Assembly (NCBI RefSeq): GCF_036226665.1
Contig: NZ_CP109007.1
Location: forward strand, 6,820,001 to 6,884,000
Origin: Streptomyces sp. NBC_00691
GTDB taxonomy: Bacteria; Actinomycetota; Actinomycetes; Streptomycetales; Streptomycetaceae
Reading direction: 5' to 3'
Length of the DNA: 64,000 nucleotides
The translations under genes were made by a program, and so were the position numbers. Of this stretch, positions 1 to 8,035 are shown one piece after another (the stretch's first letter is position 1; every line of letters starts with the position of its first letter). The notes below the pieces were generated by a model. It was given only the letters and a program-made list of their open reading frames with translations. It was not told the origin of the DNA and ran no database searches.

Positions 1-1107
1 GCCCAGCTCCGCGACCACTGCGAGCCGGTCCGCCGCCGCCTCGGCCGTGACCGCCTCGGCATCGGCCTCTGGCTCGCCCGGGACGCCGCCCGCTCCCTGA
101 TCACCGATCCGGCCTCGCTCCGTGCCCTGCGCGCCGAACTCGACCGCCGCGGCCTCGAAGTGGTCACCCTGAACGGCTTCCCGTACGAGGGGTTCGGAGC
201 CGACGAGGTCAAGTACCGCGTCTACCAGCCCGACTGGACCCACCCCGATCGCCTCGCCCACACCACCGACCTCGCCCGGCTCCTCGCCGCGCTGCTGCCC
301 GAGGACGTCACCGAAGGATCCGTCTCCACCCTGCCCCTCGCCTGGCGCACCCCCTTCGACGCCGGGACCGCCGCCACCGCCCGCACCGCCCTGACGACGC
401 TCGCCGGACGGCTCGACGCACTGGAGGAACTCACCGGGCGCAGCATCAGGATCGGGCTCGAACCGGAGCCCGGCTGTGTCGTCGAGACGGTCGCCGACGC
501 GGTCGCCGCCCTGACCGCCGCACCGAACCCGCGGATCGGGGTCTGTCTCGACACCTGTCATCTCGCGACCTCCTTCGAGGACCCGCGTACCGCCCTGGAC
601 TCGCTCGCCGCCGCCGGCATCCCCGTACCCAAAGCGCAGCTCTCCGCCGCGCTCCACGCGGAGCATCCGCACCTCCCCGAGGTCAGGGCGGCGCTCGCCG
701 CGTTCGCCGAGCCCCGGTTCCTCCATCAGACCCGCACCAGAACCGCCGCCGGTCTCCGGGGCACGGACGACCTCCCCGAGGCGCTCGCCACCTCCGACCG
801 GCGCGGTGCCACCGCCCACGGTCTCCCCGACGCGACCCCATGGCGCTCCCACTTCCACGTCCCGCTGCATGCTCCCCCCTCTCCTCCGCTCACCTCCACG
901 CTCCCCGTCCTCCAGGAGACCCTCGCCCTGCTCGTCGGCGGCCCGCATCCGCGCACCCCTCACCTGGAGGTCGAGACGTACACCTGGCAGGCCCTTCCGC
1001 CCGAGAGCCGTCCCCGGACCCGGGCCCGGCTCGCCGACGGCATCGCCGCCGAACTGACCCTGGCCCGCGACCTGCTGACCGACCTCGGCCTCAAGGAACT
1101 GCCATGA
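1..1107 (+). CDS. eboE: EboE-like metabolite traffic protein (5' partial)
   Basis: The frame is open from the first base, so the N-terminus lies outside the window and 368 codons remain. The protein has the look of the xylose-isomerase-like TIM barrel. Landmarks are NGFPYEGFG (window residues 58-66), EPEPGC (154-159) and GVCLDTCHLA (180-189), which carry the acidic and His side chains expected at a metal/sugar site. EboE proteins belong to the ebo cluster, implicated in other bacteria in moving pathway intermediates toward the periplasm; the chemistry is not established. The stop overlaps the next start (ATGA at 1104-1107), so the two genes are probably translationally coupled. The family call is fairly firm, the role is inferred. 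Confidence 0.85.
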   Translation, partial: AQLRDHCEPVRRRLGRDRLGIGLWLARDAARSLITDPASLRALRAELDRRGLEVVTLNGFPYEGFGADEVKYRVYQPDWTHPDRLAHTTDLARLLAALLPEDVTEGSVSTLPLAWRTPFDAGTAATARTALTTLAGRLDALEELTGRSIRIGLEPEPGCVVETVADAVAALTAAPNPRIGVCLDTCHLATSFEDPRTALDSLAAAGIPVPKAQLSAALHAEHPHLPEVRAALAAFAEPRFLHQTRTRTAAGLRGTDDLPEALATSDRRGATAHGLPDATPWRSHFHVPLHAPPSPPLTSTLPVLQETLALLVGGPHPRTPHLEVETYTWQALPPESRPRTRARLADGIAAELTLARDLLTDLGLKELP

Positions 1108-2609
1108 GCGACCCCGCGCCCACGTCCGCGGCCCCGCACCCGTCCGCCGCCCCATCCGCACCCACCCCCCTCCTGGTCCTCGACGTCGTCGGTCTCACCC
1201 CACGGCTTCTGCCGCACATGCCACACCTGGCCGCCCTGGCCCGCGACGGTTCCCAGGCCCCGCTCTCCACCGTCCTGCCGGCCGTCACCTGCACCGCCCA
1301 GACGACCTTCCTCACCGGCACGCTCCCCGCCGAGCACGGCATCGTCGGCAACGGCTGGTACTTCCGTGACCTCGGCGACGTCCTGCTGTGGCGCCAGCAC
1401 AACGGGCTCGTCTCCGGCGACCGGGTCTGGGACGCCGCCCGCCGCACCCACCCCGACTACAGCGTCGCCAACATCTGCTGGTGGTACGCGATGGGTGCCG
1501 ACACCGACATCACCGTCACCCCCCGCCCCGTCTACTACGCCGACGGACGCAAGGAACCCGACTGCTACACCCGGCCCCCGGCCCTGCACGACGAACTCAC
1601 CGAGAAGTTCGGCACCTTCCCCCTCTTCCACTTCTGGGGCCCCGGCGCCGATCTGGTCTCCAGCCGCTGGATCGTCGACGCCACCCGTCACATCCTCCGG
1701 AGCCGCCGCCCCGACCTCGCCCTCTGCTACGTCCCGCACCTGGACTACGACCTCCAGCGCTACGGCCCCGGCGACCCTCGCTCCTTCCGGGCCGCGGCCG
1801 CGCTCGACACCGTCCTCGCGCCGCTCCTCGCGGAGGCACGGGCCGAGGGCCGTACGGTCGTGGTCCTCTCCGAGTACGGGATCACCCGGGTCGAGCGCCC
1901 CGTCGACATCAACCGCGCCCTGCGGCGCGCCGGGCTCCTGGAGGTCCACACCCAGGACGGAATGGAGTACCTGGACCCCATGACCTCCCGGGCGTTCGCC
2001 GTCGCCGATCACCAGATCGCCCACGTGTACGTCAAGCGCCCCACGGACCTGCCGGCCGTCCGGGAGGCCCTCGCCGACCTCCCCGGTCTGGAGCGGCTCC
2101 TCGACGACGACGGCAAGAAGGAGCACGGCCTCGACCATCCGCGCTCGGGAGAGCTGGTCGCCCTCGCCGAGCCCGACGCCTGGTTCACGTACTACTACTG
2201 GCTCGACGACGCCCGCGCCCCCGACTTCGCGCAGCTGGTCGAGATCCACCGCAAGCCCGGCTACGACCCCGCCGAACTCCTCATGGACCCGCTCGACCCC
2301 TATGTGCGGATCAAGGCCGCCAGGGAGATCGCCCGCAAGAAGCTCGGTATGCGGTACCGGCTGGCCGTCGTCCCTCTCGACCCCTCACCTCTTCGCGGCA
2401 GCCATGGCCGCCTTCCCGCGAGCGACGACGAAGGTCCGCTCATCCTGTGCTCCACCCCCCGCGCCCTGGACGGCCGCGTCGCGGCCACCGATGTGAAGAA
2501 CCTGTTGCTCAGGCTGGCCGGGGTCACGGAGACCCCGGTCCGAACCCGTCCTCGAGCTGAATCCAGTGAAGCAGGCCTTTCCGACAGCCAAGGAGTTATC
2601 CACAGATGA
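1104..2609 (+). CDS. Alkaline-phosphatase-superfamily / nucleotide pyrophosphatase-type protein of the ebo operon
   Basis: 501 residues from the ATG inside the ATGA overlap. A proline/alanine-rich N-terminus leads into LLVLDVVG (23-30), the first metal-binding Asp strand. VTCTAQTTFLTG (about 61-72) follows and holds the presumed Thr nucleophile and the TG turn typical of type I phosphodiesterase/nucleotide pyrophosphatases. HLDYDLQRYG and DHQIAHVYV further on supply Asp/His metal ligands. No signal peptide or membrane segment is seen, so it is probably cytoplasmic. Its position after eboE fits the phosphatase-like member that often accompanies ebo genes. The end overlaps the next gene by ATGA. 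The substrate is unknown. Confidence 0.85.
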   Translation: MSDPAPTSAAPHPSAAPSAPTPLLVLDVVGLTPRLLPHMPHLAALARDGSQAPLSTVLPAVTCTAQTTFLTGTLPAEHGIVGNGWYFRDLGDVLLWRQHNGLVSGDRVWDAARRTHPDYSVANICWWYAMGADTDITVTPRPVYYADGRKEPDCYTRPPALHDELTEKFGTFPLFHFWGPGADLVSSRWIVDATRHILRSRRPDLALCYVPHLDYDLQRYGPGDPRSFRAAAALDTVLAPLLAEARAEGRTVVVLSEYGITRVERPVDINRALRRAGLLEVHTQDGMEYLDPMTSRAFAVADHQIAHVYVKRPTDLPAVREALADLPGLERLLDDDGKKEHGLDHPRSGELVALAEPDAWFTYYYWLDDARAPDFAQLVEIHRKPGYDPAELLMDPLDPYVRIKAAREIARKKLGMRYRLAVVPLDPSPLRGSHGRLPASDDEGPLILCSTPRALDGRVAATDVKNLLLRLAGVTETPVRTRPRAESSEAGLSDSQGVIHR

Positions 2610-3661
2610 GTCGCACTCGCCGAACCGAAGCCGCCGACGACCCCGAGCTCGTCCACAGGCTCAGCCGGCGCAACATGCTGGGCGTCGCCGCCGGCGCGAC
2701 CGCCGCCGCGCTGCTCGGGGCTGCCGCCCCCGCCGCCGCGGCGGGGACCACCGCATCGCCGGGCCACGGTCACGGCCGCCCCGTTCTGCCGCCCGGCCGT
2801 CTCGGTATCCAGCTCTACTCGCTGCGGGACAAGGTCTCGACCCTCGGCTTCGCCGCCGTCTTCGCCGAGCTGCGGAAGTACGGCTACGACGAGGTCGAGT
2901 TCGCCGGTTACAGCCAGGGCTCCGCGGGCCCCATCAGCCTCGCCCAGCTCAAGCGCCTCACACGTGATCACGGGCTGCGCCCGATCGGCAGCCATGTCGG
3001 CTACTACGCGAGCGACCCGGCGGCGTACACCTTCGCCCAGAACCTCGACCGTGTCCTCGACGACGCGGCAGCCCTGGGCCTGCCCCACATCGGCACCGCC
3101 TCCGGGCCCTGGCGCTACGGCGACACCGTGGACGGCTGGAAGCGGTGCGCCGAGGACTTCAACCGGTACGGCGCCGCCGCGCGGAAGCGGGGCATGAAGT
3201 TCTACCAGCACAACCACTCGGAGGAGTTCTCCTTCGCCAGCGACCGCCCCGACGTGCGCCTCTACGACGTCCTCCTCGCGGAGACCGACCCCGACCTGGT
3301 GCATCTGGAGATGGACATCTTCTGGGCGTACGTCGGCCAGTACCGCTACTCGGTCCGCCCGGACGGCACCCCCGCCCCGTTCGATCCGCTCGACTACGTC
3401 CTCGACCAGCCCGACCGCTATCCGCTGTTCCATGTGAAGGACGGCGACCGGGACGACACCGCCGTCCCCTACGGCTACCGGATGACGGACGTCGGTGACG
3501 GGGACATCGACTACCGGCGGTTCATCTCGGCGGTCAACCGGACCCGCCACGGCCGGAGCGCCCACCACTGGCAGGCCGAGCACGACAACCCGGTCGACTC
3601 GCTGACCTTCGCCCGCAGGTCCAGCGCCCATCTCCACTCGCTGCGCGAGAAGGGCCGCTGA
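2606..3661 (+). CDS. Tat-exported sugar phosphate isomerase/epimerase-like protein
   Basis: 351 residues. The start is the ATG in an ATGA overlap, with AAGGAG at 2590-2595. The N-terminus carries a twin-arginine signal, SRRNMLG (about 19-25), a hydrophobic Ala/Gly stretch and an AAAAG cleavage region. The mature part begins LGIQLYSLRDK, the first strand of an AP-endonuclease-2/xylose-isomerase TIM barrel. It has HVGYYA, QHNHSEEF, HLEMDIFW and FHVKDG blocks giving the usual Glu/His/Asp metal set. A Tat signal implies folding with a cofactor before export. Together with the two genes before it this is a three-gene overlapping operon, here ending in a hairpin at 3669-3693. Confidence 0.9.
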   Translation: MSRTRRTEAADDPELVHRLSRRNMLGVAAGATAAALLGAAAPAAAAGTTASPGHGHGRPVLPPGRLGIQLYSLRDKVSTLGFAAVFAELRKYGYDEVEFAGYSQGSAGPISLAQLKRLTRDHGLRPIGSHVGYYASDPAAYTFAQNLDRVLDDAAALGLPHIGTASGPWRYGDTVDGWKRCAEDFNRYGAAARKRGMKFYQHNHSEEFSFASDRPDVRLYDVLLAETDPDLVHLEMDIFWAYVGQYRYSVRPDGTPAPFDPLDYVLDQPDRYPLFHVKDGDRDDTAVPYGYRMTDVGDGDIDYRRFISAVNRTRHGRSAHHWQAEHDNPVDSLTFARRSSAHLHSLREKGR

Positions 3662-3668
3662 CCCACCC

Positions 3669-3693
3669 CCCGGGCCCCTGACGGGGGCCCGGG
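3669..3693 (+). terminator. Hairpin after the ebo-type operon
   Basis: CCCGGGCCCC (3669-3678) pairs perfectly with GGGGCCCGGG (3684-3693) across a 5-base loop, 8 bases after the stop. There is no T-run, which is common for streptomycete terminators. Inferred from base pairing only. Confidence 0.55.
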
Positions 3694-3844
3694 ACGGTCG
3701 GCCAGGGTGCCCGGGGGCCGCCGACCGCCCTGCCGGCGCACGCTGGGTGAGCGGACGGCGGCACGCTGTGCGCGCGGGCGGGCGATCCCGGACTTGATCA
3801 AGGACCGGGGGCTGGCTTCACCCCACTGACCACGGAAAACGCTG

Positions 3845-3874
3845 GTGAAACCCACCTGGAACCCCTGGTAGAGT
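3845..3874 (+). promoter_or_regulatory. Candidate vegetative promoter of tRNA-Leu
   Basis: GTGAAA (3845-3850) and TAGAGT (3869-3874) are 18 bases apart, resembling a principal-sigma -35/-10 pair. They lie about 45 bases before the mature tRNA. This is a pattern match only. Confidence 0.4.
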
Positions 3875-3918
3875 TACATCTGTCGCCGCGAGGGAAACCC
3901 CGCTGCGGCAGACACCTT

Positions 3919-4006
3919 GTCCGGGTGGCGGAATGGCAGACGCGCTAGCTTGAGGTGCTAGTGCCCTTTATCGGGCGTGGGGGTTCAAGTCCCCCCTCGG
4001 ACACCA
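3919..4006 (+). tRNA. tRNA-Leu (anticodon GAG)
   Basis: An 88-base class II tRNA with encoded CCA. The acceptor GTCCGGG (3919-3925) pairs with CTCGGAC (3996-4002), with one G-U pair; the discriminator A is 4003 and CCA is 4004-4006. The anticodon stem is CTAGC/GCTAG (3945-3949/3957-3961) with loop TTGAGGT, giving anticodon GAG at 3952-3954, which reads CUC. The long variable arm contains the GCCC/GGGC stem expected for Leu. GTTCAAGT marks the T loop. CUC is one of the main Leu codons in such GC-rich genomes. Confidence 0.97.
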
Positions 4007-4014
4007 GTGGAAAG

Positions 4015-4043
4015 GCCGGTCGATCTCGTATCGACCGGCTTTT
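4015..4043 (+). terminator. Intrinsic terminator of tRNA-Leu
   Basis: GCCGGTCGAT (4015-4024) and ATCGACCGGC (4030-4039) form a perfect 10-bp stem with a 5-base loop followed by TTTT. It begins 8 bases after the tRNA 3' end. Confidence 0.8.
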
Positions 4044-4107
4044 CGCGTGGTACGCGGCGCCTGCGGCGGCCCGGGCGGGAGGGGGAACGGCCGCCTATCC
4101 TGGGGGA

Positions 4108-4476
4108 GTGATCGAGAACCTTCCCGCCTGCCCCCAGTGCTCCGGCGAGTACACCTACGAGATGAACGATCTGGTGGTGTGCCCCGAGTGCGGACACGAG
4201 TGGGTGCCGGCGGCCGACGGCGCGAGCGGCGCCGCCGGTGCGGAGGCGGGCGGGGAACGCGTGATCAAGGACGCCGTCGGCAATGTGCTGACCGACGGCG
4301 ACACGGTGACCGTCGTCAAGGCCCTCAAGGTCAAGGGCAACCCCTCCGGGATCAAGGCGGGCACCAAGGTGCGCAACATCCGCCTGGTCGACGGCGTCGA
4401 CGGACACGACATCGACTGCAGGATCGACGGCTTCGGCGCCATGCAGCTCAAGTCCGGCGTGGTCAAGAAGGTCTGA
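4108..4476 (+). CDS. yjdM: YjdM (PhnA-like) zinc-ribbon protein
   Basis: 122 residues from the GTG at 4108, preceded by GGGGGA. The N-terminal zinc ribbon has CPQC and CPECGHEW (two CxxC pairs within the first 35 residues). A short Ala/Gly linker leads to the conserved C-terminal domain, DAVGNVLTDGDTVTVVKALK through DCRIDGFGAMQLKSGVVKKV. This is the full family architecture. Once linked to phosphonate metabolism, its biochemical role is not settled; no phosphonate gene is nearby. It appears monocistronic, placed just after the tRNA terminator. Confidence 0.93.
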   Translation: MIENLPACPQCSGEYTYEMNDLVVCPECGHEWVPAADGASGAAGAEAGGERVIKDAVGNVLTDGDTVTVVKALKVKGNPSGIKAGTKVRNIRLVDGVDGHDIDCRIDGFGAMQLKSGVVKKV

Positions 4477-4521
4477 ACCGCACGGCGGCCCGCGCCGCCG
4501 TGCGAGCGGTGGAGGCACGAC

Positions 4522-4715
4522 ATGGCCGGAGAACGAACGTCCGGACCGATGCCGCCGGACGACCGCCCACCACCCACGGGTCCGCCCTCCGGCCCGTCGA
4601 GCACCCCACCGTCACCGGGTCCGTCGTCATCGGACGACCCGGCCCGGTCGTCCGGGCCGTCCACCCCACCGCCCTTCTCCTCCCGCACCGCCGCCGTCAC
4701 CGCGGCCTCCCGGTC
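4522..4715 (+). other. Intergenic stretch with a proline-rich reading frame, probably not a gene
   Basis: After GGTGGAGG an ATG at 4522 opens a Pro/Ser-rich frame (MAGERTSGPMPPDDRPPP...) that resembles the cytoplasmic N-terminus of some streptomycete membrane proteins. It then runs antisense through the 3' end of the convergent methyltransferase gene without reaching a recognisable domain. It may be the remnant of a truncated gene or chance. I do not call it a CDS. Confidence 0.2.
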
Positions 4716-5426
4716 CTACCTCTTGCGCGCCACGACCAGGCGGCACCGCGGGCTTCCGTCCTCGCGGGTGCCCAGGGCGTCGACGGACAGGAAGGAGACC
4801 TCGAAGCCCGCGTCCTCCAGGCGGGCACGGACGTCGCCGAGGCGGAAGGTGCGGTAGTACATGACGAACGGCGGGCGCCAGACAGCGTTGCGGACGCGCA
4901 TCGTGGCGTCGAAGCCCCACAGGATCCAGTAGAGGCGGGAGCCGACCGGGGGCGGGGCGCCGATGGGGAAGGCGAAGGTGCCGCCGGGGCGCAGGGAGGC
5001 GTGGACCTGGGCGAACAGGGTGCGCTGCTCGTCCGGCAGGAAGTGGCCGAAGGCGCCGAAGCTGACCGCCAGGTCGAAGGCCGGGGCGAAAGGCAGGGCC
5101 AGGGCGTCGGCGCGGACCAGGCCGGCCGTGGGGTGGGCCTCGCGGGCCCGGGTCAGCATGCCCGTACTGAAGTCGACGCCGGTGACGGGGCCCGCGCAGA
5201 CCGAGCGGAGGACGCCCAGTCCGGCGCCGGTGCCGCAGCAGACGTCGAGGCCGGAGTCGAAGGGGCCGAGGGTCTCCAGGCTGCGGGTCACCGCTGTCAG
5301 GAGGCGTTCCGAGGTGCGGAACGGTGTCGCGTCGAACTTGTTCGCGAGCAGGTCGTAGCCGTGCTCGACGGAGGAGAGGGCCTGGACGGTCAGCTCGCGG
5401 AGGCTGGGACCCTGCGGGGTGAACAT
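4716..5426 (-). CDS. Class I SAM-dependent methyltransferase
   Basis: 236 residues. The Rossmann-fold motif I is LDVCCGTGAG (about 60-69). Motif II is the acidic strand VTGVDFSTGML (about 80-90), followed by RADALALPF and FDLAVSFGAFGHF, the usual post-II/IV region. LRPGGTFAF is the beta-5 loop. The substrate cannot be read from sequence; the family includes small-molecule and quinone-type methyltransferases. No operon partner: the gene is convergent with the YjdM side and separated from the next minus-strand gene by about 215 bases, which hold only degenerate CGCCGGGT-type repeats. Confidence 0.88.
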   Translation of the reverse strand: MFTPQGPSLRELTVQALSSVEHGYDLLANKFDATPFRTSERLLTAVTRSLETLGPFDSGLDVCCGTGAGLGVLRSVCAGPVTGVDFSTGMLTRAREAHPTAGLVRADALALPFAPAFDLAVSFGAFGHFLPDEQRTLFAQVHASLRPGGTFAFPIGAPPPVGSRLYWILWGFDATMRVRNAVWRPPFVMYYRTFRLGDVRARLEDAGFEVSFLSVDALGTREDGSPRCRLVVARKR

Positions 5427-5642
5427 GTCCCCGACCCTATGCGTTCAGGGGGCACGCGGGGCGGGGTTCTCCCCGCCTTGTGCCGTCACCGGTCGTGTTC
5501 GCCGGGGGCGCCGCGTACGTCGGGTGAGAGCGTGTCCGCCGGGTGGAACCGTATGCGCCGGGTGACATTCCGTGCGCCGGGTCATGGCGATGCCGGCGCG
5601 GCTCGCCGCGTGCGCCCCCGCGGGGCGGCGTCGCCGCGTGCG

Positions 5643-6140
5643 TCAGAGAGCGCTGCTCACCGGTGGTCCCGCCCAGGACGGTGCGATGCCCGTCAGCTGG
5701 CAGACCAGCAGGTAGAGGGGGATCGGCGGGGTGTAGGGGGAGGTGCCGTCGGGGTGGTGGATGAGGCGCGGCCGGCGGTCCGGGATCTCGGCGCCGCGCG
5801 CGTAGCAGGCGGGCAGCGGCCAGGTGACATCGTGGTCGGAGCCGGCGGGGACCAGCCACCACCACCAGTCGGAGTCCGCGTAGACGCAGCCCTTGGCGGG
5901 GAGGCGGGAGAGGATCTTGAAGCCGAAGCGGGCGGGGACGCCGACGGCGTCGCAGCCGAGGCCGGTGTGCAGTCCGACGGGGACGGCGAGGCGGGTGGCG
6001 GCCAGCTCGCGGAGGTGGACGGAGCCGATGGCGCCTCGGGAGCCGGGGCGGAGTTCCGCGGAGCGGCGGGGTTCCGGCATGCGTTCGCCGGTGGGGGACC
6101 TGCGGGTTCCGGGGAGCAGCGGGATCATGCGGGTGGCCAT
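5643..6140 (-). CDS. Conserved actinobacterial protein paired with an ATP-binding regulator
   Basis: 165 residues from an ATG only 5 bases after the stop of the upstream ATP-binding gene, so the two are co-transcribed. The family is recognised as a frequent Streptomyces partner of anti-sigma-like ATPases, but without assigned function. Visible features are GFKILSRLPAKGCVYAD, a run of four Trp (WWWWLVPAGSDHD) and RPRLIHHPDGTSPYTPPIPLYL, which are the conserved core. No signal peptide or membrane segment. The N-terminal 25 residues are Arg/Pro-rich and variable. The central domain loosely resembles ligand-binding regions of primase-polymerase proteins, but that is weak. Confidence 0.75.
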   Translation of the reverse strand: MATRMIPLLPGTRRSPTGERMPEPRRSAELRPGSRGAIGSVHLRELAATRLAVPVGLHTGLGCDAVGVPARFGFKILSRLPAKGCVYADSDWWWWLVPAGSDHDVTWPLPACYARGAEIPDRRPRLIHHPDGTSPYTPPIPLYLLVCQLTGIAPSWAGPPVSSAL

Positions 6141-6145
6141 CGACC

Positions 6146-6598
6146 TCAGCACGTTTCCCCCATGCCGTGGGCCAGTTCCGCCCAGACGACCTGGGCCGTT
6201 CCGTGTCCGGTGCGGTCGGCGCCCCAGGCGGTGCACAGGGCGTCGACGATGAGGAGTCCTCGGCCGCGTTCGTCCTCGCCGCAGTCGCGTATCCGGGGGT
6301 CCGCCGGGCCGCCCTCGTCGCGCACGGCTATCCGCAGGGTGTCCTCGCCCTCGCGGAGCTCGCATATGAAGCGGTCGCTGGCGGTGTGGACGACGGCGTT
6401 GGTGACGAGCTCGGAGACGACCAGGGCCACGGTGTCGCGGATGTCGGGGCCGCAGCCCCACAGAATCAGCCGTTCCTCCGCGAGCCGGCGGGCGCGTGCG
6501 ACCGACGACGTGAGGGCGGGGAGCTCGTAGGCGAAGCGGCGGACGCCATCGGTATCGGTCTGGGGCTGCGGGCGCTGGGCCATGACTCGGGGACTCAT
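6146..6598 (-). CDS. ATP-binding protein, SpoIIAB/RsbW-like (HATPase fold)
   Basis: 150 residues if started at the ATG at 6598; a second ATG at 6583 would give 145. The N box ELVTNAVVHT and the G1 box DEGGP are clear. ERGRGLLIVDALCTAWG supplies the G2 region. This is the GHKL fold of anti-sigma/anti-anti-sigma kinases, very abundant in Streptomyces. It is transcribed divergently from the XRE/DUF397 genes across a 250-base region with two palindromes, and with them makes a typical Streptomyces developmental-type regulatory island. Its sigma or antagonist partner cannot be told. Confidence 0.88.
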   Translation of the reverse strand: MSPRVMAQRPQPQTDTDGVRRFAYELPALTSSVARARRLAEERLILWGCGPDIRDTVALVVSELVTNAVVHTASDRFICELREGEDTLRIAVRDEGGPADPRIRDCGEDERGRGLLIVDALCTAWGADRTGHGTAQVVWAELAHGMGETC

Positions 6599-6747
6599 GA
6601 GACCTGAAGGCTGCGCGTTACCAGAAGCCACGACCGGTTCCTCACAACAAGGGGCAGGAGTGCCGTACGGCGCTGTCGCCGTGGCGCGGTGGCGCACGGC
6701 GGCAGCGTGTACTGGTTCACACCGGAACACTGTCCTCCTGACTCGGA

Positions 6748-6783
6748 CACTTGGCAAGTGGCACTCTGAAAATTCCAGAGTGC
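6748..6783. promoter_or_regulatory. Paired palindromes in the divergent XRE / ATPase promoter
   Basis: CACTTGGCAAGTG (6748-6760) is a perfect 13-bp dyad. It is directly followed by GCACTCTG (6761-6768) and CAGAGTGC (6776-6783), an 8-bp dyad with 7-base AT-rich spacer. Both lie 65-100 bases upstream of the XRE start, where an autoregulatory operator is expected. Inferred. Confidence 0.5.
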
Positions 6784-6848
6784 TGTGTTCTCTCTGGCCC
6801 GGCTTCGTGTCACACTCGTCGAAAACAGTGCGTCGGGGAGGTCTGAGA

Positions 6849-7724
6849 GTGAGCGAGCCGCGGTCCGCCCCCACGGTGGGACAGGTCGTTCTCGGCAGGC
6901 GCCTGCAGGATCTGCGGGAGCGGGCCGGCCTGAAGAGGGAAGAGGCCGCGAAGATCCTCCGGGTGGCCCCGGCCACCGTCCGGCGGATGGAGACCGCCGA
7001 AGTCGCACTGAAGATTCCGTACGTGCAGCTCCTCTTGCGGGAGTACGGGATCACGGACTCCGAGGCCGAGGGATTCATCGCCCTCGCGGAGGAGGCCAAC
7101 CTCCCCGGCTGGTGGCAGCGGTTCCACGACGTGCTGCCCGGCTGGTTCTCCATGTACGTGAGCCTGGAGGGGGCGGCCAGCCTCATCCGGGCGTACGAGC
7201 CCCAGTTCGTCCCCGGTCTGCTCCAGACCGAGGAGTACGCCCGCGCCATTCTGCGCAGCGGGGCGGTCGGTGGCGGCAGCGACGCCGCCAAGGACGAGGA
7301 CGCCGAGCGGCATGTAGCCCTACGGATGGAGCGCCAGTCCCTGCTGACCAGGGAGGACGCCCCGAAGTTCTGGGTGATCATGGACGAGACGGTGTTCCGC
7401 CGACCGGTCGGCGCCGGGCCCGAAGTGATGCGCGACCAGCTCGACCGGCTGCTCGAAGCGTCGGAGCTGCCGAACGTCACCCTGCAGATCGCGGAGTTCG
7501 CGTCCGGCCACCATCCCGGCACCTACGGACCGTTCGTCCTTTTCCGCTTCGCCATGCCCGAACTGCCGGACATGGTCTACAGCGAGTACCTGACCGGCGC
7601 CGTCTATCTCGACGCGCGCCCCGAGGTGGCATCCCACCTGGAGGTCATGGACCGCATGGCGGCTCAGGCCGCGACTGCACAACGCACGAAGGAGATTCTC
7701 CGGAATCTCCGCAAGGAGCTGTGA
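6849..7724 (+). CDS. XRE-family regulator with DUF5753 sensor-like domain
   Basis: 291 residues from GTG 6849, chosen for the GGGGAGG (6835-6841) seven bases upstream. The N-terminal helix-turn-helix (about 12-65) contains LGRRLQDLRERAGLKREEAAK and VAPATVRRMETAEVALK. The rest is the DUF5753 domain (about 90-280), with QFVPGLLQTEEYARAIL and the C-terminal EILRNL. Such proteins are usually encoded next to a DUF397 protein, as here (adjacent, no gap), and control development or antibiotic genes by an unknown signal. It probably binds the palindromes at 6748-6783. Confidence 0.93.
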   Translation: MSEPRSAPTVGQVVLGRRLQDLRERAGLKREEAAKILRVAPATVRRMETAEVALKIPYVQLLLREYGITDSEAEGFIALAEEANLPGWWQRFHDVLPGWFSMYVSLEGAASLIRAYEPQFVPGLLQTEEYARAILRSGAVGGGSDAAKDEDAERHVALRMERQSLLTREDAPKFWVIMDETVFRRPVGAGPEVMRDQLDRLLEASELPNVTLQIAEFASGHHPGTYGPFVLFRFAMPELPDMVYSEYLTGAVYLDARPEVASHLEVMDRMAAQAATAQRTKEILRNLRKEL

Positions 7725-7961
7725 ATGGATCGCATATACAACGGCATGCCCGCCGCTGAGCTCGGTGCCGAGGGCTGGCACAAGCCGTGGAGCGGCGGGA
7801 ACGGGGGCAACTGCGTGGAGGCCATGAAGCTGGCCGACGGCAGAGTCGCCGTGCGACAGTCCGCAGACCCTGAAGGACCAGCGCTCATCTACACCCACGG
7901 AGAGATCGCAGCTTTCATCCAGGGGGCCAAATCCGGTCAGGCTGACTTTCTGCTCACCTGA
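7725..7961 (+). CDS. DUF397 domain protein
   Basis: 78 residues whose ATG abuts the stop of the XRE gene, so co-translation is likely. The hallmarks are W-x-K-PWSGGNGGNCVEA, ADGRVAVRQSADPEGPALIYT and the C-terminal EIAAFIQGAKSGQADFLL. The family acts together with the neighbouring XRE protein as an antagonist or co-regulator (known from pairs in Streptomyces development). It is full length and lacks membrane segments. Confidence 0.93.
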   Translation: MDRIYNGMPAAELGAEGWHKPWSGGNGGNCVEAMKLADGRVAVRQSADPEGPALIYTHGEIAAFIQGAKSGQADFLLT

Positions 7962-8035
7962 CCCCTTCCGTCCCACCCCTACCGTCGCGTAACTCTTGTT
8001 GTAGTGCCACTCGTTCATCCCGACCAGGAGCGCCG

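Noticed and set aside
960..2249. Long minus-strand frame opposite the phosphatase gene
   Set aside because: Val/Gly/Glu/Asp-rich composition typical of the antisense frame of GC-rich genes; no start signal or motif.
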